Shown here in pieces: positions 42,201 to 54,200 of a DNA stretch of 64,000 nt (positions are counted from its first letter, which is position 1; each line of letters opens with the position of its first letter). Source of the DNA: Hofstenia miamia (taxonomy: Eukaryota > Xenacoelomorpha > Acoela); contig SCFE01000055.1 in NCBI GenBank assembly GCA_004352715.1, positions 1,624,168 through 1,688,167 of the forward strand. The letters run 5' to 3'. The notes beneath the pieces are model-generated. The model did not search any database and had not been told where the DNA came from. It saw nothing but the letters and a program-made list of their open reading frames with translations. The translations under genes and the position numbers were made by a program.

Positions 42201-45200
42201 TTGTTGAAGTGAAGTTCTTTTAATGTATTAGCCGTTATAATTGGACCTGAATAGATAGTAATCATAGTTTAGGTATGTCCTAAAAAGACGTTATCTAAAT
42301 TTTAAGAAAGCCTTATTTTTCGTGAAATAGATATTAACAACTATGAATTCCCAGATTGACTTTACATTGTGGTTAAAGGTTCACTAGAAATCTGTCTCCA
42401 ATATTTTATTTATTTATTAAAGTCACTTATAAGCAAAATAGCGTTAAATCGTATATACAATGAGCTCTAAAAACAAATGTTTGTAAACAAATATTATACA
42501 TGTATGCGTTTCGACGTAAATTTAGGTTTATTATAGTACGAATCATTTAAGCCTTTTCAGAGGTGTAACTAGGGGGAGGTTCCCTGTGTGGTATAGATAA
42601 GAGTAAAAACTATGGATGCCTGCAGAATTCGTAGATGCATTGACCTAAAAAACTTTGCAGTTATTAGCTAAAAAAGCCTGAGTATTTTAGGTTAAATGTA
42701 GTTGCCCCTTATTAACGTTCAAAAATAACTATTTGGTATATATATATATATATGGATGTATGTATTATATAAGTTAAACTAAATTGAATTTATATATATA
42801 TATATATATATATAATTTTGTTTAATTTGTTGAAGGCCATGGAAAAAGTTTCGCAAATTAGCAATTCATAGACCTATAACAATAGAAAGCGTTTTTTTTA
42901 AAGTTTTATTGATTTTGTCTTTATCAGGTTTTTAAGTAGCTCCTCCCTGCTTATCCTCGTTTTAAGTACACTAGGTCAGTGTAGCCTTCCTTGAATTTTA
43001 ATGCTTAAATAATTCGGATTTCACAGACGACATCATTTGCAGGATGCGTCTGTGTGTCTCTCTATCCATTAGCAAAACAATTTAACAATGCTGTCAATTT
43101 GCATTGTAATTTACGAGATCCTTGCTAGCAAAATTTTTAGCAATAAAATTCTTCCTATATTTTTCCAATGTCTAATTTTAAGTACACCTATTCTTTCGAA
43201 TTGTCTGAGTTTCCCAAATATATTCCACATTCTAATTACGGTAATTTAGGAGAAATAATGCCACAGTTATCGACAAACAAAGAACTTACCTCCCAAATGC
43301 TCTCAGATGGCACTTTTTACAAACCGCTTTATATGAATCAAAACAAATCATCACTCTCTGCAGCCACTGGAAAAAAGCAAATTCCATCTATATCCACAGT
43401 CAGGTAAACAAGTCAAGGTTTTTATTTAATCAAAATGCTAGGAAAATGCTTTCAATAAAGACGCCTCCTACCATTCTTTCTATTTTTTGGTAAAAATAGA
43501 TATTATAAACGTATATTTGCGACCAGGATTATATTTGCATACTCATACATATAGCTAGTGACTTTATCATACTTGATTTAATCATTGTAATTGTATGGAA
43601 TTTAGAAGAGCATTTTACGCATAAACTCTTCTTATGTCCTGAATTTATGTTAAGTACATCAAACAAATTACCTAATTAAGAAAAAAACAAAAATTTAGCC
43701 AAATCGATTTACTCTCAACAAATAGTTATTTAAAGGTGGCCAATTGACTTTTCTTGTTGGGTTACGCCCACGTGAAATCCAAGTCCACCTCAATCAACCT
43801 TTCAGTTGCCCTATAAGCTCAAGAAGGGTTATAGATAGTATGATATTGAATAATTTATGTAAATTTGTTCCAATTGCAAGCAGAACCTCAATGATAATGA
43901 AATTTTTTTAATTTCAACTTTCTTAGTAAATCTATCACAATTGAAACACTTAGTTGCTCGATTTTTATATCTCTCAAAATTAGTTTTGGAGTGGGTTTAA
44001 ATTATGCCCAATATTTAGGTTTTTCGTATGTACGTTTTGACGCAATTACTTTTACCTATTTACCTAGTGCTTCCATGCACACATTCATATAGTTATTTTT
44101 AAATTATTTTTATATAGATCATTTCTTATTTCTACATATTTCCCTCTAGCTTTTAGTAGTAATTTCATTGCGTGTTACTTAAAAATCGAAATTTAATTAG
44201 GTGAAATATCATCGTGGTGCTAATTGATTGCTGCAGTTAATTATCAGGAAAGTTCGATTGAGCTAATTATAAATTTCGTAACAAATGGTGAACTTCTATT
44301 TCTTTTTAACTAAATTTTTAAGCCTTTGTCATGCCTAATTAATTACATGTGGGCCAACTTTTCCTTCCTTAATCTTATGTAATTAGTGATAAGGAATTCT
44401 ATAAATTTTATTTTGGTGTTTAGGCATTGTGTAGTTTGACATAATTTGAGCGTTCTAATTACGAATTCTTTTTGATTTTGTTTATTTGACGAATTGCTTT
44501 CAGTAAATTTCAGTAAACAACATACTTTTAATACGGTAAATCGATTTAAACACTTGTGAAACTGGTTTACACAAAATGCCTTCAACCGCTTCTTAGGAAA
44601 TTCTTGAACACACAGCTACATAGCACGCAGTTGATATCAAAATAAGAAATAATAAATTGGAAATCTACTAAAAATATTATACCAGCTATGTTTAAAAGAG
44701 GCTCTTCCATACAACAAATTCCATTAATGAAAAACACAAATATATATATATATATATATAATATGGGAATTTGTGACTTTTTTTATTTAAATTTTAAGAA
44801 ATCTACTGGAAATGTAGTGTAATAACTATGTTGAATTCAAGCACTGATATGATCTTCTTAATTAATGTTATATCAATTTTTAGCTTCAAGGAACAGTCTG
44901 ATCCTGAAGTTGTATATGCTCCAGGAAATGTTTACGAGCGTATTGATACAGTGACACCAGAACTTCCACGAGTTCTACCAAGTACAGGAAGCGAATATTC
45001 TCACTTTTCACAAGCAAGTAGTAGCGGGGTGTTTTCAATGGAAGACTCTAACTCAGAAGACATTAACTTTCCTAATTTGCCGGTGGATTGCTTTGCTTCT
45101 GGGAAAGTTGAAAGTATTGGAGGCCGACTTTCATTGCCAAAATCTGGTAAGCTTTTATTTTAAAGTTGACTAGTCCGTTTTAAACTTTTTTAAGGAATAG

Positions 45201-48200
45201 AATTTTTTTAGCCAAATGTTTCATGCATAAAATTAGTTCAATTAGTTCGTTCTGTAGTACATTCTTTATACCATTTATTGAGTAATTTCCTTCCATCAAA
45301 ATACGGAAAATTTATGGGTGGGATCATGTACCAAATGCAGAGTGCATGTTCAATTATTGTATTAGGAATTACATTTTTACTAATGTTATGGTTTTGTAAT
45401 TGCCTACTATTTATGCATAACTAAAATTCAATTTAGGTATTGATTTACTCATACCAGAAGGTGCTATTCCAAACGGACAAGCCTACAATTTGTGGATTGG
45501 AGTTTGGCGAGAAACCACAGGCCAACCAGTATTAAGACATGGTGAATCAATACTATCACCTGTTATTTTATGTGGCTCAAAGCCTGATGGGTTTCTTAAG
45601 CCTTTGGTCTTATCATTTTATCATTGTGCACATGAAATTGAGTCAGATTGGTCAGTTAGCTTGAGAAGTTGTTCACAACTGCCAACCAGCAGTAGTCACC
45701 ATTGGAAGGTAGTAGTTAAGTCTTATTTATAGATATTGAGTGAGTTACACTCTATGAAAAAACAGATTAAGCATCTATTCAGTACATCATCTGTTGTTTA
45801 TTGTTCATTTATTATACTTTCTTTTAATTAATCAAATGATATTACAAAATAGAGCTATATCAAGCTGATGAAAATGTAGAATTATGACCATAATTGAAGA
45901 AACTGTGACTTTGAACTTCATAAGTTTGTTCATATATGCTGATTCACACAATTTTGAAGTTATGCCATAGCAGAGCTGGGCATGAGTTAGTGACCCATGG
46001 GTCAATGTGTCAGATTCTTCACAATTTGGGGATGGGTCGTGGGTCACTATCACATGTGTCATTAGAAGCCTTCCTTTCAGCATATGTACTTTGAACCCAT
46101 ATTCTAGTAAGAACACAGATATTTATTTACTGCAAATAAATTCAACAATTAATGTTGGATTGTTTCAAGGGTGAATTGTAGTTAGGAGCAACGTGTCACA
46201 TGAAAAGATGGGTCAGTTCAGGACTTTGGAAGCTTGGGTAATCGATCATGGTTCTGATGGGTCGCGGGGGTCATGCGTCATGGCTTACATCATGTGACCT
46301 ATGTCCAGCTCTGTGCCATAGGGTTATATGCATGAAACATAGGGACAAGAATATTTAATAGAACTGGTATTGGACTAAATTATATGGGACTAAATGGAGC
46401 TGCCATCATTAAACATTGATTCAACCGAGCCCTAGTACAAAATACCTAAATAAGTTTTTTGTACTACTGTTGTTTAATGCAGAGAAAAAAGGTAAATTAC
46501 ATTTTAAACCATGTTCTACTAATTTGAGTATATGTATATCAGCACCATGGCTTTTCATAGTGCCATCGAAACCTTTGAAAATTACGGTGTTTAGAGGCTT
46601 GAAAGTTGAAGGAGATAAAAAACAATGATACGTTTGTAGTATTATAGCCAAAAAAATTGTCTTCAAAGAAGGAATGGACTTAGGTACAATTGTTGATAGT
46701 CAATTATAATTAATAATTATTAATGTTTATTGTTCACGTTTGCCATCATCTATTTGTTTACACTTGATTGTAAACGAAGGTTCACCGATTAAAATTGAAA
46801 GTTCTGTTTTACTTTTGGGAATCAACCAATTATTTCATAAAAATTCATGTCTAAATATGAAAAATATATTTGAACATTGTGATTTTGATCGTTTTAAGGT
46901 TGCATTGTGTGAGAACACAGGTTACTGGAGTATTTGAACTTAGGGCAAATTCAATATTCATAATTATATTAAAAGAATAAACCGCATATTTAGTATTATG
47001 TCTTGTATTCATAATCCCATGACCTGGAACCCCTACATTTTTTGGAATTTTTTTTTTGAATCCATGATTTTTTGAAATTCAAAGTTTTGATAAGGAAAGT
47101 ATTTATGCTCTAAGATACATTTTAAATTGAGCTAACACATTTATTAGTCTACCAATTTTATCATCTGTCTTTAAAACGCAGTCAACCGAAAATCATGTAT
47201 CTAAATTCAATAACACATATCTTAAGCTGCAACCCTTAATTCGCTGTATTTCAGAATTTTGAGAATAGCATAAATTTATTTGGGTGAGTTTTAAAGCAGG
47301 GTGTTCCTTAATGTACCTAGAATAAGAAACAGTACGATCACCGCTTTAACGGATAGTCTGCCGAATGATCTATATGTGATCCCGGGAGTTACATCATTCA
47401 TCAATATTGTTTATAGTTAAATTCTATTATATTTCTACAAACGATTGCGTTTTCTGTTTCAAAGTTAAGAAACATGTTTTAAATTATGTTCAAAATTTTG
47501 CTACCCTCTGAAAATTTCGAAATTTCAATTTGTAATAAAAAATTTATATGTTTTTGAACTACCTTCGATTGAGGGTGTGTAAATCTGTGTAACAACCTTG
47601 CAAAGAGATTTTCCTCCTGCTAAAGTAGTAAGTAGAGTGGATTATTGTATCAGTTGTGTAGATCATAATGTGGATTTGACGTATATATTATTCTTTTAAT
47701 TGATATCGCAAAGAACACCTGCTTTTAATCACTGGTCCTTTGTTAAGACATTGTAATTCCCAATGTTGTTTCTTTAGAAATCTATATTAGACATTGCCAT
47801 TGCTAACCTTACATTTTGTTTACATTCTACTCAATTGATTAAAAATTTGGAAATTGATTTTTAGTTTATTCAATTTATTATTTTTTATATCATATTAAAT
47901 TTTAAATTTCTACTTGGGTTGTAGTCATTGTATGCTACGTCAGGTAAACATTTGAATGTATATAGAGATATTCTTTTATTCAAATTTAAAAGACCAAATG
48001 CTAAGTTTTTTAAAATTATATGAATACTTCTCGATGTATTTTTTTCAAAGCTTTTTCATATTTTTTCATTTTAAACAGCCCTGGGATTTTTGAAAATTAG
48101 AAGAAATTTTACACGTTTATAGCTGAAAAAATATTAACGCCATGTTCAATCTGAAAGTACCACGTGATAGGGGAGAGTATCCTTTTCTGTTTAGATCTTA

Positions 48201-51200
48201 ATCCGCAACTCGGCTCTCTCTTGTCGAAGCGTGGTCCGCGACCACTGCTTTGCACACGACACACCTCAATGAGTTTGAGATATCTTTGCACATGTCAAGA
48301 AACTAAAAGTTCTTTGTTGCTTCCAGTTGCTCAAAACCTTATAAATACATTAACGTAAGNNNNNNNNNNNNNNNNNNNNNNNNNNNNNNNNNNNNNNNNN
48401 NNNNNNNNNNNNNNNNNNNNNNNNNNNNNNNNNNNNNNNNNNNNNNNNNNNNNNNNNNNNNNNNNNNNNNNNNNNNNNNNNNNNNNNNNNNNNNNNNNNN
48501 NNNNNNNNNNNNNNNNNNNNNNNNNNNNNNNNNNNNNNNNNNNNNNNNNNNNNNNNNNNNNNNNNNNNNNNNNNNNNNNNNNNNNNNNNNNNNNNNNNNN
48601 NNNNNNNNNNNNNNNNNNNNNNNNNNNNNNNNNNNNNNNNNNNNNNNNNNNNNNNNNNNNNNNNNNNNNNNNNNNNNNNNNNNNNNNNNNNNNNNNNNNN
48701 NNNNNNNNNNNNNNNNNNNNNNNNNNNNNNNNNNNNNNNNNNNNNNNNNNNNNNNNNNNNNNNNNNNNNNNNNNNNNNNNNNNNNNNNNNNNNNNNNNNN
48801 NNNNNNNNNNNNNNNNNNNNNNNNNNNNNNNNNNNNNNNNNNNNNNNNNNNNNNNNNNNNNNNNNNNNNNNNNNNNNNNNNNNNNNNNNNNNNNNNNNNN
48901 NNNNNNNNNNNNNNNNNNNNNNNNNNNNNNNNNNNNNNNNNNNNNNNNNNNNNNNNNNNNNNNNNNNNNNNNNNNNNNNNNNNNNNNNNNNNNNNNNNNN
49001 NNNNNNNNNNNNNNNNNNNNNNNNNNNNNNNNNNNNNNNNNNNNNNNNNNNNNNNNNNNNNNNNNNNNNNNNNNNNNNNNNNNNNNNNNNNNNNNNNNNN
49101 NNNNNNNNNNNNNNNNNNNNNNNNNNNNNNNNNNNNNNNNNNNNNNNNNNNNNNNNNNNNNNNNNNNNNNNNNNNNNNNNNNNNNNNNNNNNNNNNNNNN
49201 NNNNNNNNNNNNNNNNNNNNNNNNNNNNNNNNNNNNNNNNNNNNNNNNNNNNNNNNNNNNNNNNNNNNNNNNNNNNNNNNNNNNNNNNNNNNNNNNNNNN
49301 NNNNNNNNNNNNNNNNNNNNNNNNNNNNNNNNNNNNNNNNNNNNNNNNNNNNNNNNNNNGGGACTAAATATATGGGGATAAAAGGAGCTGCCCTCATTTA
49401 AAATTTAATTCAAGCGAGCCCTAGTACAAAATACCTAAATAAGTTTTTGTAGTACTGTTGTTTAATGCAGAGAAAAACGTAATTTACATTTTAAACCATG
49501 TTCTACTAATTTGAGTATATATATTAGCACCATGGCTTTTCATAGTGCCATTGAAACCTTTGAAAATTTGCGGTGTTTAGAGTCTTGAAAATTGAAGGGA
49601 GATAAAAAACAATGATACGTTTGTAGTATTATAGCCAAAAAACTTGTCTTCAAAGAAGGAATGGACTTAGGCACAATTGTTGACATTCAATTATAATTAA
49701 TAATTATTAATGTTCATTGTTCACGTTTGCCATCATCTATTCGTTTACAGTTGATTGCAAATTTGAACTACCTTCGATTGAGGGTGTGTAAAGCTATGTA
49801 ACAACCTTGCAAAGAGATTTTCCTCCTGCTAAAGTAGTAAGTAGAGTGGATTATTGTATCAGTTGTGTAGATCATAATGTGGATTTGACGTATATATTAT
49901 TCTTTTAATTGATATCGCAAAGAACACCTGCTTTTAATCACTGGTCCTTTGTTAAGACATTGTAATTCCCAATGTTGTTTCTTTAGAAATCTATATTAGA
50001 CATTGCCATTGCTAACCTTACATTTTGTTTACATTCTACTCAATTGATTAAAAATTTGGAAATTGATTTTTAGTTTATTCAATTTATTATTTTTTATATC
50101 ATATTAAATTTTAAATTTCTACTTGGGTTGTAGTCATTGTATGCTACGTCAGGTAAACATTTGAATGTATATAGAGATATTCTTTTATTCAAATTTAAAA
50201 GACCAAATGCTAAGTTTTTTAAAATTATATGAATACTTCTCGATGTATTTTTTTCAAAGCTTTTTCATATTTTTTCATTTTAAACAGCCCTGGGATTTTT
50301 GAAAATTAGAAGAAATTTTACACGTTTATAGCTGAAAAAATATTAACGCCATGTTCAATCTGAAAGTACCACGTGATAGGGGAGAGTATCCTTTTCTGTT
50401 TAGATCTTAATCCGCAACTCGGCTCTCTCTTGTCGAAGCGTGGTCCGCGACCACTGCTTTGCACACGACACACCTCAATGAGTTTGAGATATCTTTGCAC
50501 ATGTCAAGAAACTAAAAGTTCTTTGTTGCTTCCAGTTGCTCAAAACCTTATAAATACATTAACGTAAGGTATGGAGAGAATTTAAATCTTTTTCAAAAAT
50601 TCGAGATTTTCAAATATAACTTAACCATAAACTGCCTGGAGATTTTTGAAAATTTTTCATTATTGTAAAAAAATTTTTAAACGATTTTAGCTTAAAAAAC
50701 TATTAATGATATGCTCACAGCATGCCTCGATGGGTTTGGCATATGTTTCGATATACCAAGAAACAGTCAACGTTCTTTGTTCTTCCATGGGGCTCAAAAC
50801 TTACAAATACATGAACATTAGGTATGGAGAGAAAATTGTAAATCTTTTCAACTACTTCGGCCACAGCAATACGCTGTAATAGAAATTTTCAACATTGCAT
50901 TAATGCGTGTTCCCCTTTATAAATGTGGAAAAACTGTTTGTCCCTTTCAATGGCGCCAGTCGGTTTAACCCTATCGTGGGGGCATTATGAAGGGATGGCG
51001 AAAACAATCAACCAATTCTGTTCACACATTAGCAACATGAAAACAAAATTTGATTTTTTATACTGAGTCCGCTGAAATTTTTGCGTTCTCATATGACAGT
51101 GGCATATTTAGGGAGACATGAGGGCAGGCCCCCCCCCCCCTTTTTGTGTTTCAACATTGATTTTTTTGGTTAAGAAATAGAGTATTTCATGAGAAAAAAA

Positions 51201-54200
51201 TTGAAAATTTAAGAATTAAAGTCGAAAAATGCAAATTAATGACCAATTTTTGCAATAATCTCATAATTTTTGGAAGCATTTCCTATTTGCTTGAACACTA
51301 AACTTAATCAAAACTGAGATGTCGCCCTCCCATCATAAATTCCTCGATATGCTTGCGTAATGGAGGTCGTCATGTATGCCCTAATCTAAAAAAAATTTGT
51401 AAAAAATTCATTAGGCTTGAAAATACTTGCTCAAACGTAATGTCTTCATAAGACGCCAGTAGGTATGAAAGAGTTAAAGCGAAATTTAATTTACAATTAA
51501 CCCGAAGCTTTTTGTTCTGCATCATCATGATGACAATAAACTGCACACTAATATGTTTTGTCAATTAATAGGATTTCTGTAAATTTGATTTGTTAATAAT
51601 ATGAAAATACCAAAGTAATGACATTTAATTTAATTACAATTTCATGCTTAGGTGGAGCCTATTTCTTCAGAAATGCTGCTGTCAGAAAATCGCTGCAGTG
51701 TATTTCTGTCGTCCTTATCATCATCGTATTGTCTTGTGGGGCGTTCTAACATGAGCCAACATGCTAGTAAGCGTCTCGCGCTCACGTGCTTTACTTCTAT
51801 TCAGCAATACACGCACGAGATTAATTTTCGTATCTACTGCGTCGATGACAACCGCGATGCCGTAGAGGTAGTCAACTCTTGGATTGAATTACTAAATTAT
51901 AATTAAAATAGAAATTTATTATACTTTGTTTTCATGGAGGTATTCTATGACATTTTTGTTTAGAGTGTTATTTCGAGTGAGAGTAAGCTTAACGGACAAC
52001 TCATCGCGCCCGTCAACAGCATGCTTTTCTCAGATTCTGGACACAATCTGTGTCTAACTCTTGATCACTTGAACACTGGTTGGAATGTTAAACTCTCCGC
52101 TAATTATCAGGTAGTTTTCTTCAAAAACATTGTTTTGTCACTTTGCGGTGTGATATGAGTTAATATTCATTTAAATAGGTTCAATACAACACGTACGGTC
52201 CTAAGTAAAACAGGGTTGCCATGGATCTAATATTTTCCGATCCATCTCAAATCCAATCTACAAAAATTCAGGAAATTACAAAAGCTACGGCAACTGATCC
52301 ATTCAAATTGAAAATAGGCCTGTGATTTGCTCTCATAGTACAATGCGATTTTTACCCGCGTTTAATTTTGCAGTATTGGTTGTGGGTATATTTTCAACAT
52401 TCATTTTAAACTGCTTTACTTAAAAATTTACCATAAGAATGACTAAATTTGTCTGTTAGCCTTTATTTTTACTCTACAATGGTCCATGGATGAAATAAAT
52501 AAAGGCTAATAAATACATTTATTCATTCTTATGGTAAATTTTCTTCTTCTAACATTTCGTTTACACCTTTAAATATTTAAATTTTCCATATATTTTCAAT
52601 TGCTTCTTTTTGTCTATTGTCCAAATCCCCTACTTACTGTGTCGCAGAAAACTATTTGTATGCCATGAGTCAAAACAATACACTATTTCTCGTGCATGTG
52701 TAAAGTCGACATTTATTAGGTGTCCTAAATAATAGCGCACTCATCACAGCAGCATATTATTCTGAAATTTCGTAAATCATTAATTTCAACTCTATTACAA
52801 AATCGATGTAATTACTTTCAGATATATCCTTAACAGTCCCTGACATGCGAAACTAATTGGTCTTTTCATTATGAACGTATAATTTTAGGAGATTCCGTTC
52901 GCACATGTTTGGCAAAACTCTCAATGTATTCTTCACACGTCTTTTGGGTTGGAAAGAAATAATTCATACATGCACGAGCTGCACTTCAATGTCAACATAT
53001 TTCAGGCGTCGCTCCCTGCAGAGTTTCAGACAATCTCAGTTAACATTGACACAAACAAGGTATGAATATAAATTTGTTTCACACATTTTCTATGATTAAT
53101 TTAAAGATGTTCCTATCCTTAGACAACGTCGAATGATATCAATTTTAATTTTATATGATTTCAAGTTAAATCTTTTTACTTTTTTCAAAATTTACTTTTT
53201 TTATTCACCCAGTTAATCTTGTATAGACAGGATTACATCCCATTCAATTATTTCGTCTGAATCAGCAAAAACTTGGAACGCTGTTATCCAGATCACTCGA
53301 TTTTGACATTATATAATTTGAATTTTTATTGACTTAATTTATTTATGAATATTTTTAATTTTGTGTAAATGTTTTAAAGGAATATGTTTAGCCTTTGGTA
53401 GCTGCCCCCTTTCCACGCGATTTTGTTGATCCCTATGAATTGGTATTTCGTCTCACAACTTCAACGAAACAAACACTTCAGCGTTTACTGGATATCTCAC
53501 ATCCGTCTGGGAATGACTGGCGAATGTTAGTTCGAAAATTACGATTCGACGGGTAATATATTTTCTGTGTTAAATGCTATTTCACCTTTCTTCAAGAAAT
53601 TAATAATAAATTTCCATCTTGTGATATCAGCTTGTGGTTTATTTGCCTCGATACTTTAACCCTCACAGCGCCTACAGCGTACATGTACGCTCTCGTATAG
53701 TTTGTGTCTGAGCGCCCATGGCGTAATTTTACGCCTTTGCAAGATATATCCGAACTAAAAATAGAAACTTTTTTAGGACAAACGCAATTTAAAAACGTTT
53801 TTGTTATCAAATAGGTACTTACCAATGAAGTTTCCATCATTAACTATTGGTGCATTTTGATAAATTAAGAGACGCTCTAAGGGTTAAAAGGGTATCCGCT
53901 CTGCCTGAAAATTTAGAATCGCCTAGAATTGTAGGATTGCCTGGAAATTCTATAAATTTTGTCTTGGACTGCTTCAACCTGAAATTTATCAGTTGAACAT
54001 GTAGGATAGACTCCTGATTAATTTTACTTGATAGTTATTAATGCTATTCTCAATTTTTTTTGAAGAAAGATTTTTATAATGTGCAAAATCTTTTTTTGTG
54101 ATTTAAGAAATTTTAGAATGTTTTAGATAATTTGAAAATTGTTTTTTTATAGATCTTTTAATTAATTGTATAAGTTGTCCTTCCAATTAGTAATTTCCAA

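Larger units (their letters stand above)
46380..48359. repeat. Intron block L1 (duplicated downstream)
   Basis: This block recurs at 49360-50567 (L2, lacking about 0.75 kb of the middle) and 55873-57300 (L3, full length up to the cassette). Shared landmarks are CACCATGGCTTTTCATAGTG, TTGTCTTCAAAGAAGGAATG and CTACCTTCGATTGAGGGTGT. L1 stops at a 1000-base gap. Most of 47566-48359 is identical to 49768-50567. Confidence 0.85.

Noticed and set aside
48109-48291. Small open frames duplicated at 50318-50567
   Set aside because: They lie inside copies of a non-coding MITE family and are conserved only because the DNA is duplicated.
51131-51142. Poly-C run as a functional signal
   Set aside because: A simple homopolymer; length is unreliable and nothing around it suggests a role.
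52905-53099. 64-residue frame duplicated at 58862-59056
   Set aside because: Out of phase with the UNC5 UPA exon that covers the same bases; the conserved EIPFAHVW frame is the real one.
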